From NCBI GenBank assembly GCA_964512145.1, contig CAZEIM010000013.1, forward strand, positions 1-64,000: DNA of 64,000 bases, given 5' to 3'. The translations under genes were made by a program, and so were the position numbers. This stretch comes from CAYOHR01 sp964512145. Lineage in GTDB: Bacteria > Bacteroidota > Bacteroidia > Flavobacteriales_G > JALEGO01. The notes below the pieces were generated by a model. It was not told where the DNA came from. It made no database searches and saw only the letters and a list, made by a program, of their open reading frames with translations. How positions within the stretch are numbered: the stretch's first letter is position 1; each line of letters begins with the position of its first letter. Of this stretch, positions 37,948 through 47,471 are shown piece by piece.

Positions 37948-39636
37948 TTATATTTTTCCTGCTAAAGCCTCCGAAACATTCATAATTTGATCGCCAATTT
38001 TTTCCATCGATGAAAATAAATCGTTGTAAATAAAACCACTTTTTATGTCGTAATCTTTATTTTCAATGCTAATCCAATGCTGTGTTTTCATTTCATCTCG
38101 TTTTGCATTAATTTTTTCTTCAATATTTAAAGCTTCATCAAAAAGCAATTCTTTATCTTCAGCTTCGATATTTTTTTTCATAATATTAAACGCCTCGTCA
38201 ATTAAGTCAATCATATATAACAAGTTATTTCTTTGCTCCGGGGTGAACCAAATTTTATCTTCTCTTTTTCGTTCGTACACTTTGGTCATTTGAAACAATA
38301 TATCTCCAATTCTTTCTAAGTCTCTTACGATGCTTAATTGAGCTCGTAATTTTTTGGTTGCATATTCTGTGAGTTCGTTTTCAGCAGTTTTTATTAAATA
38401 GGTTACAATTTCAACTTCTATAGTATCAGTAATGTCTTCATATTTCTTTATTCTATGGATGATTTGTTGGATTTCTTCATCGTGAATATTGGTCAGTAAA
38501 CTTTTGTAAAAATGAAGCATACGATGCGTAATATCAGCAAATTTTGCTACTTCTTTTTTTGACTCAACCAATGATAATTCAGGTGCTGCAACAATACCCA
38601 TAGGTAAATATTCTAAATGATGTTGTTCATCCTTTTTACCTTTTGAGGGTACAATCCAGGTAGAAAGTTTTACAAATAGATTATCAAACCATATAAAAAT
38701 GATAGTATTTGCTATATTAAAGCCGGTATGAAAAGCAGATATTAATATAGGTTGCGCACTTGTGTTTATAAATGCACTGGGTAAATTAAAAAAATCTTGT
38801 ACAATAATTTCATCTAACCATATAGTAACTGATTTAACGATAAATATCATCCAAAAAACACCTAAAACATTAAACAATGTATGTACCCATGCCGCTCTTT
38901 TTGCGTGTACATTTGCAACAATAGCAGATAAATGCGCAGTAACAGTAGTCCCTATGTTTTCCCCTAAAACCATAGCAATAGCACTTTCTATTGGAATTAA
39001 TCCGTTATGACATAAGGTTAGCGTTAAGGCTAATACTGCGCTCGATGATTGAATAATTAAAGTAATCAACGTGCCTCCCAAAATAAATAATAAAGTGTTT
39101 AAAAATTCTAATTCAAATAATTGAGATAGAGCACTTATTTTACTGGCTTGTTCTTCAAAATCGGGCATACTATTTTTTAATAAATCGAGCCCTAAAAAAA
39201 GTAAAGCAAATCCAAATAAAATTTCACCAATGTTTTTTACTTTCTTTATAAACAGCATAGGAAATCCAATAGCTAAAATTGGTAAACAATAAGCAGAAAT
39301 GCTTATGGCACCAAATCCTAGCCAACTTACCATCCATGCTTTAATGGTGGTGCCAATATTGGCGCCCATAATAATGCCTACACTTTCTGTTAAAGTTAAT
39401 AAACCTGCATTTACAAAGCTTACAATCATTACAGTTGTGGCGGAAGAAGATTGCACGATAGATGTAATAATAATTCCTGTTAGTAAAGCAAATAGTTTAT
39501 TTTTGGCCATCGATTTTAATATTTCTCTTAGCCTGTTTTCTGCTGCTCTTTGTATGGCTTCACTCATTATCTTCATGCCATAAATAAATAAGCCAAGTGA
39601 GCCTAAAATATTAATGAATGTTAACCATATATGCAT
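37948..39636 (-). CDS. Na+/phosphate cotransporter family protein with PhoU-like tail
   Basis: 562 residues from ATG 39636 (a TTG at 39645 adds three). Two inverted NaPi-II repeats each carry the QSSSA motif (VQSSSATTV and IQSSSAVLA) followed by MGANIGTTIK and LGENIGTTVT. The last 220 residues are helical and PhoU-like. Sodium-coupled phosphate uptake is the family role; some members act as Pi sensors or exporters. A TATCTTTG box lies 32 bases before the start, divergent from gcvT. Confidence 0.9.
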   Translation of the reverse strand: MHIWLTFINILGSLGLFIYGMKIMSEAIQRAAENRLREILKSMAKNKLFALLTGIIITSIVQSSSATTVMIVSFVNAGLLTLTESVGIIMGANIGTTIKAWMVSWLGFGAISISAYCLPILAIGFPMLFIKKVKNIGEILFGFALLFLGLDLLKNSMPDFEEQASKISALSQLFELEFLNTLLFILGGTLITLIIQSSSAVLALTLTLCHNGLIPIESAIAMVLGENIGTTVTAHLSAIVANVHAKRAAWVHTLFNVLGVFWMIFIVKSVTIWLDEIIVQDFFNLPSAFINTSAQPILISAFHTGFNIANTIIFIWFDNLFVKLSTWIVPSKGKKDEQHHLEYLPMGIVAAPELSLVESKKEVAKFADITHRMLHFYKSLLTNIHDEEIQQIIHRIKKYEDITDTIEVEIVTYLIKTAENELTEYATKKLRAQLSIVRDLERIGDILFQMTKVYERKREDKIWFTPEQRNNLLYMIDLIDEAFNIMKKNIEAEDKELLFDEALNIEEKINAKRDEMKTQHWISIENKDYDIKSGFIYNDLFSSMEKIGDQIMNVSEALAGKI

Positions 39637-39668
39637 ATAGTACAATGAAATGAGTGAAAATTTATTTT

Positions 39669-39676
39669 CAAAGATA
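39669..39676 (-). promoter_or_regulatory. Bacteroidota -7 promoter element TATCTTTG
   Basis: Exact TAnnTTTG on the minus strand, 32 bases before the Na/Pi cotransporter ATG. Confidence 0.5.
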
Positions 39677-39760
39677 TTAATCTGAATTAAGTTTGTAACA
39701 AATCGTTAGCAAGAATTAATAGAATATTAATTTTACGTCCTATTTAACACCTCTTTTATG

Positions 39761-39768
39761 TATTTTTG
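39761..39768 (+). promoter_or_regulatory. Bacteroidota -7 promoter element TATTTTTG
   Basis: Exact TAnnTTTG, 17 bases before the gcvT ATG; divergent from the Na/Pi cotransporter box about 85 bases away. Confidence 0.5.
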
Positions 39769-39785
39769 AAGATCAATATTTTTAC

Positions 39786-40865
39786 ATGAAAAAAACACCA
39801 CTTTATCAGACACATCAAAATTTAGGAGCAAAAATTGTTCCTTTTGCAGGCTATGAAATGCCATTGCAATATTCAGGGTTAACGGATGAACATATAAATG
39901 TACGCGAAAATGCAGGATTATTTGATGTGTCACACATGGGAGAATTTATAGTTAAAGGGGAAAAAGCCTTGGATTTATTACAGTATGTTACTTCTAATGA
40001 TGTTCAAAAGCTTATGCCCGGAAAGGTTCAGTATTCCTGCTTGCCAAATGCTACCGGAGGTATTATTGACGATTTATTGGTATATAAATTAGATGAGCAT
40101 TCATATATGCTTGTAGTAAATGCGTCAAATATTCAAAAAGATTTGCATTGGATACAACAACACAACACATTTGGTGTTGATATAAAAGACATTTCTGACA
40201 AAACGGCTTTATTGGCATTACAAGGACCAAAAGCAGTACATATTTTAAAAAAAATCACTGAAGTGGATGTTGAAAATATAAGCTATTATAACTTTAAAAA
40301 AGGAATTGTAGCGGGTATTGAAAATGTTCTTATTTCAGCAACTGGTTATACCGGAGCAGGAGGTTTTGAACTGTATGTTTCTTCTGAATTTGCTGAAAAC
40401 TTATGGCAAGCTGTTATGATGGCCGGAAAAGAGTTTGGTTTAAAACCATCTGGTTTAGCGTGTAGAGATACTTTAAGACTTGAGATGGGCTTTTGCTTAT
40501 ATGGAAATGATATTAACGATGAAACCTCTCCTTTAGAAGCAGGACTAGGTTGGATAACAAAGTTTAATAAAGATTTTATTTCTAAATCTATATTAGAAAA
40601 ACAGAAACAACTTGGACTGTCTAAAAAACTAGTTGGATTTGAAATGCTCGAAACGGCTATTCCAAGGCAAGGGTATGTTATATACGATCATAATCAACAA
40701 GAAATTGGTAAAGTAACATCCGGAACGATGTCTCCCTCATTAAAAAAGGGTATAGGAATGGGGTATGTTTTAGCTGAATTAAGTGCAGAAGGGACTACAA
40801 TATTTGTAGATATTAGGAATAAAAAAGTTCCCGCTAAAATTGTGAAAATACCATTTTTAAAATAA
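39786..40865 (+). CDS. gcvT: Glycine cleavage system aminomethyltransferase (T protein)
   Basis: 359 residues, typical length. Family blocks include AGYEMPLQY, NVRENAGLFDVSHMGE, GIIDDLLVY, ATGYTGAGGFELY and the C-terminal GKVTSGTMSPSLKKGIGMGYV. It transfers the aminomethyl carbon from H-protein lipoyl arm to tetrahydrofolate. The other glycine cleavage genes are not in the window. The next gene starts 2 bases after its stop. Confidence 0.96.
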   Translation: MKKTPLYQTHQNLGAKIVPFAGYEMPLQYSGLTDEHINVRENAGLFDVSHMGEFIVKGEKALDLLQYVTSNDVQKLMPGKVQYSCLPNATGGIIDDLLVYKLDEHSYMLVVNASNIQKDLHWIQQHNTFGVDIKDISDKTALLALQGPKAVHILKKITEVDVENISYYNFKKGIVAGIENVLISATGYTGAGGFELYVSSEFAENLWQAVMMAGKEFGLKPSGLACRDTLRLEMGFCLYGNDINDETSPLEAGLGWITKFNKDFISKSILEKQKQLGLSKKLVGFEMLETAIPRQGYVIYDHNQQEIGKVTSGTMSPSLKKGIGMGYVLAELSAEGTTIFVDIRNKKVPAKIVKIPFLK

Positions 40866-40867
40866 GC

Positions 40868-41902
40868 ATGTCTTTTTTAAAAAAGATATTTTTTAGTATA
40901 GTTTTTTTTTGTATTGTATCCTTATTGATAAATATAAAAAAGTCCATGAGTTNNNNNNNNNNGCTGCCTTCTTCATGGCAGATTTTTGCCTGGGGATTTT
41001 TTGCGCATAAAAAAATAAACTTTTTAGCTGTTCAAATAACACCAACCCCTTTACTTACATTTTATAAGAGTAATGTAGAATTTATTACCGAACAAGCGGT
41101 AGCTGCTGATAAAAGAAGATATATCATAGAAGATGAAGCCGCTAGGCACTATTTAGATTACGATCATTATGATACGAATAAAACATTTACTGTTATTCCA
41201 AAAGATTGGAAAAGTGCTGTTGAAAAATATTCCGAAGACACATTAAAACAGCATGGTATATTACCTTGGCATTTATACAAATCTCTAAAAAATTTAGAAT
41301 TTGCATTTAAAGATAAAAATTGGGAAAAAGTACTGGTTTTATCTGCAGATATTGGACATTATGTGGGAGATGCACATGTTCCATTACACACAACCCATAA
41401 CTATAATGGACAATTTACAAACCAATATGGTATACATGGTTTTTGGGAATCCAGATTGCCAGAGCTATTTTTTAACGATTACTCTTTTTGGGTAGGAAAA
41501 GCACAATATATCAAAAATCCTTTAGACAAAATTTGGGAAATTATTCAAGAAAGTCATTTAGCAGTGGATTCGGTTTTATTATTCGAGGAAAAATTAAACA
41601 ACCAGTATGGAGAAAATAAAAAATATTCTATTGAAAATAAGGGTAGAGCAGTAGTGCGTAACTACTCTGAGGAATATTCGGCTAGATATCATGAACTATT
41701 ACAGGGCATGGTTGAACGTAGAATGAAACAAGCCGTTTTTGTAACCGCCAGTTTTTGGTATACGGCCTGGATTAATGCAGGAAGTCCGGAATTACCGAAT
41801 ATAGAAAATATTCAATTATCACAAGATGTTATAACAGCACTTGAAAAAATGAATTTTTCATACGAAAATTCTAAAGTTATTGGCCGTGATTGTCAACACT
41901 AA
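40868..41902 (+). CDS. Zinc-dependent phospholipase C / S1-P1 nuclease-like secreted enzyme (contains N gap)
   Basis: 344 residues as given, with ten Ns at codons 29-32 in the region between signal peptide and mature protein, so the true length there is uncertain. The membrane segment IFFSIVFFCIVSLLINI is an N-terminal signal. Zinc-ligand-type motifs follow: WGFFAHKKIN, LPWHLYKSL, DIGHYVGDAHVPLHTTHNYNG and IHGFWESRLPE, in the order seen in zinc-dependent phospholipase C and S1/P1 nucleases. The substrate, phospholipid or nucleic acid, cannot be decided. It overlaps the DUF1684 gene and is probably co-transcribed with gcvT. Confidence 0.85.
   Translation: MSFLKKIFFSIVFFCIVSLLINIKKSMSXXXXLPSSWQIFAWGFFAHKKINFLAVQITPTPLLTFYKSNVEFITEQAVAADKRRYIIEDEAARHYLDYDHYDTNKTFTVIPKDWKSAVEKYSEDTLKQHGILPWHLYKSLKNLEFAFKDKNWEKVLVLSADIGHYVGDAHVPLHTTHNYNGQFTNQYGIHGFWESRLPELFFNDYSFWVGKAQYIKNPLDKIWEIIQESHLAVDSVLLFEEKLNNQYGENKKYSIENKGRAVVRNYSEEYSARYHELLQGMVERRMKQAVFVTASFWYTAWINAGSPELPNIENIQLSQDVITALEKMNFSYENSKVIGRDCQH
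40953..40962. other. Assembly gap (10 N) inside a CDS
   Basis: Ten Ns within the phospholipase-like gene. Flanking reading frames agree, so if the size is right the gene is intact. Confidence 0.99.
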
Positions 41903-42473
41903 ATATTTTTGGGCAATATTACTATGTGTTTCTTGTTTTAATTCCTCGTATAAACAAGAGGTAACAAGATGGAGAATCGAAAAATTAAAGGTTTTTTACG
42001 ACCCATTTAAATCACCTTTAAAACAAGAAGATATTAATACATTTAAAGGTTTAAATTATTTTGAAGTCAGTCAAAAATTTAAGATACCTGCAATATTTGA
42101 AAAATTAAACACTTCTTTTGAGTATATTCTTACAACCAATCAACAAAAACAAAGAAAATATTGGTTGGTAGGAAAAGTTCATTTTACTTTGCAAGATACA
42201 TTGTATAGCTTAATAGCTTTTGCTTCTGATAGCTTACAATATACTAGTCTTTTTATCCCATTTTCGGATAAAACGAATGGATATTCTACCTATGAAACCG
42301 GAAGATATATAGACGTTTCTATAGACTCTTTAAATAAAAAACTCGTGTTAGATTTTAACTACGCATATAATCCATACTGTGCCTATAACGATGCGTATGA
42401 TTGTCCTTTTCCTCCCATGGATAATTTATTAAATACGTATATTTATGCGGGAGAAAAGAAGTTTAAAAATTAA
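41886..42473 (+). CDS. DUF1684 lipoprotein-like protein
   Basis: About 195 residues from GTG 41886 (TTG 41880 is also in frame; no ATG is available). An N-terminal hydrophobic stretch ending LLCVSC looks like an imperfect lipobox. The core has YSTYETGRYIDVS, DFNYAYNPYCAYNDAYDCPFPP and a closing AGEKKF, which are the conserved blocks of DUF1684. The function of that family is unknown. The start lies inside the end of the preceding gene. Confidence 0.82.
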   Translation: MIVNTKYFWAILLCVSCFNSSYKQEVTRWRIEKLKVFYDPFKSPLKQEDINTFKGLNYFEVSQKFKIPAIFEKLNTSFEYILTTNQQKQRKYWLVGKVHFTLQDTLYSLIAFASDSLQYTSLFIPFSDKTNGYSTYETGRYIDVSIDSLNKKLVLDFNYAYNPYCAYNDAYDCPFPPMDNLLNTYIYAGEKKFKN

Positions 42474-42664
42474 TTTTTTTCAAATTTTCTATCCACAGCT
42501 TTTAAGAAATATGCTTAAAAGTTAAGGTTACCTAAATTAATGTTTTACGTCTTTTTTATAAAATTATACGAATCATGAACATATATTCGTTAACAACTTA
42601 CGTGGCTCTATAAATAAACACATTTTAGTCTTCATTATATTTACTCTATTAAACCTATTGTATT

Positions 42665-45600
42665 GTGAAGTTTAGCTTAAAGTTATTCATATTTATTTCT
42701 GTTTTTCAAGTATTTTCTGTGTATCCGCAACAGAATTTTATACATCAAACAGAATATTGGAAATACACCTACGCCTTAGATTTATTTGAAAAAGAAAAAT
42801 ATACAGATGCAGCTCATTGCTTTAATAATTTGGTGAATGATCCTTTTGCTTCTAAAGAGATTCAGGAAAACGCCTCTTTTTATTCAGCAATTTCAAATGT
42901 ACGATTGTTTCAAAAAGATGCAGATGAGGGACTGAAGAGTTTTATCTATAACTATCCACAGAGCATTCACACTCAAAAGGCGTATGTTGAATTGGCAAAT
43001 TACTATTATATAAAACAAAAATGGGAAGAAGCATTATTTTATTTTCAAAAAACTGATTTAAATAAAGTAGAAAAAGAAGATAAACCTATGTTTACGTTTA
43101 AAACAGGGTATGCTTATTTTATGCTAAAAGATTATAATAAAGCCGGAAATTATTTTTACCAATTACTCAATCAAGAACATGATTACAGTTCACCAGCAGC
43201 GTATTACTTTGCCCATATTTCATATGAAAATAAAGATTATGCTGCTGCATTGGTAAATTTTCAAAAAATTGAACATGATCCTAAGTTTAATTTTATTGCG
43301 CCCTATTACATTGCACATATTTATTTTATTCAATCAAAACACAAAGAATTAATTGAATATATTGAAGATAAAATTGATGTATTAGTTCCTGAAAGAAAGA
43401 CTGAAATGTATAGAATGTTGGGAGAATCATATTATCAATTAGAAGATTACAACAATGCTATACATTATTTAAAAATGGTTAAAAAATACAATCGGGAAGA
43501 AAGATATCATTTAGCTTATGCTCTTTATAAAAACAAAGAATACAGCGAAGCGATCGATTACTTTAACTTAGCACTGGTTGATAAAGATTCTATAGATCAA
43601 TTCATATACTACCACTTGGCAGACTGTTATTTACAACTCAATCAAAAAAAGTTAGCTTTTCAATCGTTTTCAAAAGCACACGAGCTTTCGTACGACTTGT
43701 CTATTCAAGAAGATGCTTTGTTTTCTATTGCAAAATTATCGTATGAAACTTCTTTTGACCCCTATCAGGAAACTGTATTACACCTAACCAAGTTCATGAT
43801 TAAGTATCCTAATTCTCCAAAATATCAAGAAGCCAAAAAGTATCTGTTAAATATTTTTTTAATAACCAATAATTATAAGTTGGCGGTTGACGAATTAGAA
43901 AAAATGGAACTCTCTTCTCCCGAGTTTCAAGAAGCCTATCAAAAAGTGGCTTTTAATTATGCGGTAGAGCAGTATCAAGTAAAAAATTACGATGCTTCTA
44001 TTGTGTATTTTCAAAAATCCCAAAAATACTCTATTGAAAAATACATACATACGTTAAGCACTTATTGGATAGCAGAATGTTATTATCAAAAAAAGGAATA
44101 CGATAAAGCCATTGAAAAATATACAGATTTTTCATATAAACCTGGAGCCATTATTTTAAGTGAATTGCCTGTTTCATATTACAATGTTGGGTATTCTTAT
44201 TTTCATAAAAAGGAATATGATTCTTCTTTAGAATGGTTTAGAAAATTTACGGTGAGTAATGATGTGGAAGACCAAAACATGTTAAACGATGCCTATTTAA
44301 AAATAGCTGATATATATTATTTAAAAAAGGAGTTGGATGTATCTCTAGAATATTATACCAAAGCCTTACAGATTGCCAAAGTAAAAGCAGATTATGCTTT
44401 ATATCAGTCGGCCATTATATATGGATTACAGGCTAATAAAAAGAAAAAACAAGAGATATTACAGCAACTGCTATCACCACACACAAACTCAACCTACATT
44501 CCTGAAGCAAGTTACCAAATAGCCTTACTTAATTACGAAAAAAACAAGTTCAATGAGGCTGTAAAAATGCTTGATGAAATTATTTTAAAATATCCAAACT
44601 CAGCTGTTTTTCAAAAGGCCATGTTGCAAAAGGCACAAATTTTTTATAACAACAGTCAATATGACAAAGCGTTGGAAGCCTATAAAAAATATATTCAAAA
44701 CTTCCCCAATTACCATGATGCCCAGTTACCCTTACAACAGATTAAGAAAATATATACAGAAACTAATAAATTGGCAGAATATACTTCTTATATTTCAACA
44801 CTACAGTTTGTAAACTTTACGAAGGCTTCTATCGATTCAACCGCTTACGAAACCGCTTATTTTCAGTATATTGACGCTAAATACGACAATGCCATAAAAG
44901 GATTTACCGACTATATTAACGATGTTGATAAAAAAGTGTATCCCGGAATTTTTAAAACACAATCGTACTTTTATAGAGCCGAATCTTATTTTATTAATTC
45001 CGATTATCCTAAAGCCTTGTTGGATTATTTAAAAGTCATTGAAGAACCTACAAACGTATACTCCGAAAAATCTCTCTTAAAAGCCAGTAGAATTTTATTT
45101 GCCAATCAAATGTATTCAGAGGCATTAAAACTCTATATTCAGTTAGAAGAAATTGGCGAATATCAGGATAATATTTGGGAGGCTAAAATGGGGCAATTGC
45201 AATGTCATTTTAAACTCGAAAATTACGATGCAGTAACTCATCAGTCTAATAAACTACTTTTAGATTTTAAAGGATCGGAGCAAGAAAAGATAGAAGTCAT
45301 TTATTCATCTGCGTATGCTGCCCTTAAAAACAATAATTTACCCATAGCTTTTGATCAGTTTTTAAAAGTTTCTATTTATACTACTAGTGTTTATTATAGT
45401 GAGGCTATGTACTACTTAGCCTGGATTCATTACACTAAAAACGAATATAAAGAAGCAGAGGTTAAAATCAATGAATTGTTAAATGGAGATATAGTAAATA
45501 AACATTGGATGGCAAAAGCACTCATCTTATTAGGAGATGTATATTTTGCTCAAAAAGATTATTTACAGGCTCGTTTTACGTTGCAAAGCGTTATGGATAA

Positions 45601-45763
45601 TCATGACGATAAAAGTATAACAGATATTGCACAGCAAAAATTAAAAGAAGTAGTGCAAGAGGAAGATAAAGTGAAACAATCTAACCAAAAACAAGAGGTA
45701 CTTCCCGAAATTAAATTGGAAGAAACTCCAGAGGGAAATATGGATTTTGACGATGATTTATAA
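42665..45763 (+). CDS. Giant exported TPR-repeat protein
   Basis: 1032 residues, starting at GTG 42665 with a signal peptide (SLKLFIFISVFQVFSVYPQ). Almost the whole length is tetratricopeptide-like helix pairs (for example KYTDAAHCFNNL, DYNNAIHYLKM, YDKAIEKYTDF, YPKALLDYLKV), more than a dozen visible, and a short acidic tail ends in DDDL. Such long TPR proteins in Bacteroidota occur beside outer-membrane proteins and probably act as periplasmic scaffolds. The outer-membrane protein gene starts 10 bases after the stop. The 190-base upstream interval has no clear promoter box. Confidence 0.85.
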   Translation: MKFSLKLFIFISVFQVFSVYPQQNFIHQTEYWKYTYALDLFEKEKYTDAAHCFNNLVNDPFASKEIQENASFYSAISNVRLFQKDADEGLKSFIYNYPQSIHTQKAYVELANYYYIKQKWEEALFYFQKTDLNKVEKEDKPMFTFKTGYAYFMLKDYNKAGNYFYQLLNQEHDYSSPAAYYFAHISYENKDYAAALVNFQKIEHDPKFNFIAPYYIAHIYFIQSKHKELIEYIEDKIDVLVPERKTEMYRMLGESYYQLEDYNNAIHYLKMVKKYNREERYHLAYALYKNKEYSEAIDYFNLALVDKDSIDQFIYYHLADCYLQLNQKKLAFQSFSKAHELSYDLSIQEDALFSIAKLSYETSFDPYQETVLHLTKFMIKYPNSPKYQEAKKYLLNIFLITNNYKLAVDELEKMELSSPEFQEAYQKVAFNYAVEQYQVKNYDASIVYFQKSQKYSIEKYIHTLSTYWIAECYYQKKEYDKAIEKYTDFSYKPGAIILSELPVSYYNVGYSYFHKKEYDSSLEWFRKFTVSNDVEDQNMLNDAYLKIADIYYLKKELDVSLEYYTKALQIAKVKADYALYQSAIIYGLQANKKKKQEILQQLLSPHTNSTYIPEASYQIALLNYEKNKFNEAVKMLDEIILKYPNSAVFQKAMLQKAQIFYNNSQYDKALEAYKKYIQNFPNYHDAQLPLQQIKKIYTETNKLAEYTSYISTLQFVNFTKASIDSTAYETAYFQYIDAKYDNAIKGFTDYINDVDKKVYPGIFKTQSYFYRAESYFINSDYPKALLDYLKVIEEPTNVYSEKSLLKASRILFANQMYSEALKLYIQLEEIGEYQDNIWEAKMGQLQCHFKLENYDAVTHQSNKLLLDFKGSEQEKIEVIYSSAYAALKNNNLPIAFDQFLKVSIYTTSVYYSEAMYYLAWIHYTKNEYKEAEVKINELLNGDIVNKHWMAKALILLGDVYFAQKDYLQARFTLQSVMDNHDDKSITDIAQQKLKEVVQEEDKVKQSNQKQEVLPEIKLEETPEGNMDFDDDL

Positions 45764-45773
45764 TATGTATATT

Positions 45774-47471
45774 ATGCGAATATATTTTAATTTTTTGAGA
45801 AGTTTTTTGATGTTATTTTTAGGGTGTTTGTATTTACAAACAATCGCTCAAGACACTTTATCAACTGATGATGTATATGTTATTAAGGATTTTAATCCAG
45901 TATTAGCCACCGAAGGAGCTAAAATTGCTCATATGCCTTCTATTATACAGGGCAAGCCTAAAAAACTAGATGTTCAATATGGATTTACTAAAAAAGAATA
46001 TAAAGTTTTTTTTGAACCCCAACCCATAACCCCCGCTTATATGAAACGCGAGGCTTTAGATAAGATTTACAAAGGATATGTAAAAGGAGGTGTAGGTTCC
46101 TATTTAACATCCTACTTTGATGCACATTATTCAACAACTCGATCTTCTCAAAAGTCGGCCGGTATCAATTTATTTCATAACGCTTCTATGGGTACCATCC
46201 GCAATAAAGGTTATTCTGGTTTTTCTAAGAATAGGGTTAGTGCATTTGGAAAAAAAATAATGAACAAACATATACTGGAAGGCAATGTATTTACCCATTT
46301 TGATAAAATTCATTATTACGGCTACGACCCTGTTTTTTTTCCGGAGTTTGATAAAAAAAATACTCAGAATTATTATTTTAATCCAGGTTTTGAGATCTCT
46401 TTTAGCGATAAAAATATATTAGAACCTCAAAAAAAGTCTTTCCAAACTAAACTTACGTATCAGTATTTGCAAGATAAATTTAAATCTCAAGAGCATAATC
46501 CTGTATATACATTACTTTATAATATGCCTCTTGAGAAACATCGTTTACAAATAGACGCTAAAGTAGATTATAATCAATTTATATATACCGATAGCGCTCA
46601 ACAATCAATATCAAGCACTATTGCAATGCTTACTCCTGCCTTTATCAGTAAGTTTGATTTTATTTCAGTGAAGTTGGGTGCGGCACTTTTTTTAAATACG
46701 GCATCAGATTCCTCTAAACTAAGTTTTAAACCTATTATCGATGTTCAAATACCCTTATTTGAAGGCATCATAGTACCTTATATTGGAATAAAAGGTTCCG
46801 TTGAACGAAATAACTTTCAATCGCTTCGTTTAACCAATCCCTTTATTCATTCTACTTATTTACGCCTTCAAAATTCCGACATACGTCAACATATTTATGC
46901 CGGGGTAAAATGTTCTTTTTCGTCTACTTTTCAGTTTAATTTGTATGCTAACAGTTTAAATACAAGAGGATTACCTTTATTTGTAAACGACACCTTTGGT
47001 ATTGTAAATCATTATTTTTTAGTACAGTACGATCGAGTACAAACGAACTCATTACATGCCGAATTTAATATATCATTAAAAAATAAAATGAATATTTTAC
47101 TTACAGGAGAATATTTTTCGTATCAAACCAGTGTTGAGTCAACAGCATGGCATTTACCTTCCACTAAAATATCAACACAATTTAAGTATAACTTATATCA
47201 AAAAATATATGCTGGTTTAGATTTATTTTACGTTTCGAGTCGTTTTGCAAAATTGTATGGATTTCAAAATGGGGTAGTGTTAAAAGATCAAATGCGAATT
47301 GTTGAATTAAAACCTTTTGCCGATGTTAATATAAGTTTAGAGTATAGGTACACTCATAAAATTGGCGCATTTATGCAAGTAAACAATCTTTTGGCTCAAC
47401 GATATGAGTTGTGGTATAATTATCCGGTTCAAGTAGTAAATATAGTAGGAGGCGTTAAAATCCTGTTTTAG
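45774..47471 (+). CDS. Outer-membrane beta-barrel protein paired with the TPR scaffold
   Basis: About 565 residues from ATG 45774, which gives a signal peptide (FLRSFLMLFLGCLYLQTIAQ); an upstream ATG at 45747 overlaps the TPR gene. The N-terminal part has DVYVIKDFNPVLATEGAKI, an opening block seen in Bacteroidota barrel proteins. The rest alternates hydrophobic and polar residues with many aromatic strand ends. The final strand VVNIVGGVKILF ends in phenylalanine, as outer-membrane barrels do. No plug domain is evident. Role unknown; the TPR neighbour suggests assembly or transport. Confidence 0.78.
   Translation: MRIYFNFLRSFLMLFLGCLYLQTIAQDTLSTDDVYVIKDFNPVLATEGAKIAHMPSIIQGKPKKLDVQYGFTKKEYKVFFEPQPITPAYMKREALDKIYKGYVKGGVGSYLTSYFDAHYSTTRSSQKSAGINLFHNASMGTIRNKGYSGFSKNRVSAFGKKIMNKHILEGNVFTHFDKIHYYGYDPVFFPEFDKKNTQNYYFNPGFEISFSDKNILEPQKKSFQTKLTYQYLQDKFKSQEHNPVYTLLYNMPLEKHRLQIDAKVDYNQFIYTDSAQQSISSTIAMLTPAFISKFDFISVKLGAALFLNTASDSSKLSFKPIIDVQIPLFEGIIVPYIGIKGSVERNNFQSLRLTNPFIHSTYLRLQNSDIRQHIYAGVKCSFSSTFQFNLYANSLNTRGLPLFVNDTFGIVNHYFLVQYDRVQTNSLHAEFNISLKNKMNILLTGEYFSYQTSVESTAWHLPSTKISTQFKYNLYQKIYAGLDLFYVSSRFAKLYGFQNGVVLKDQMRIVELKPFADVNISLEYRYTHKIGAFMQVNNLLAQRYELWYNYPVQVVNIVGGVKILF

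Noticed and set aside
42490..42500. DnaA-box-like CTATCCACA
   Set aside because: One mismatch and isolated; no cluster or dnaA nearby, so not an origin.
42499..42521. Weak 8-bp hairpin CTTTTAAG/CTTAAAAG before the TPR gene
   Set aside because: AT-only stem with no T-run; likely chance in AT-rich sequence.
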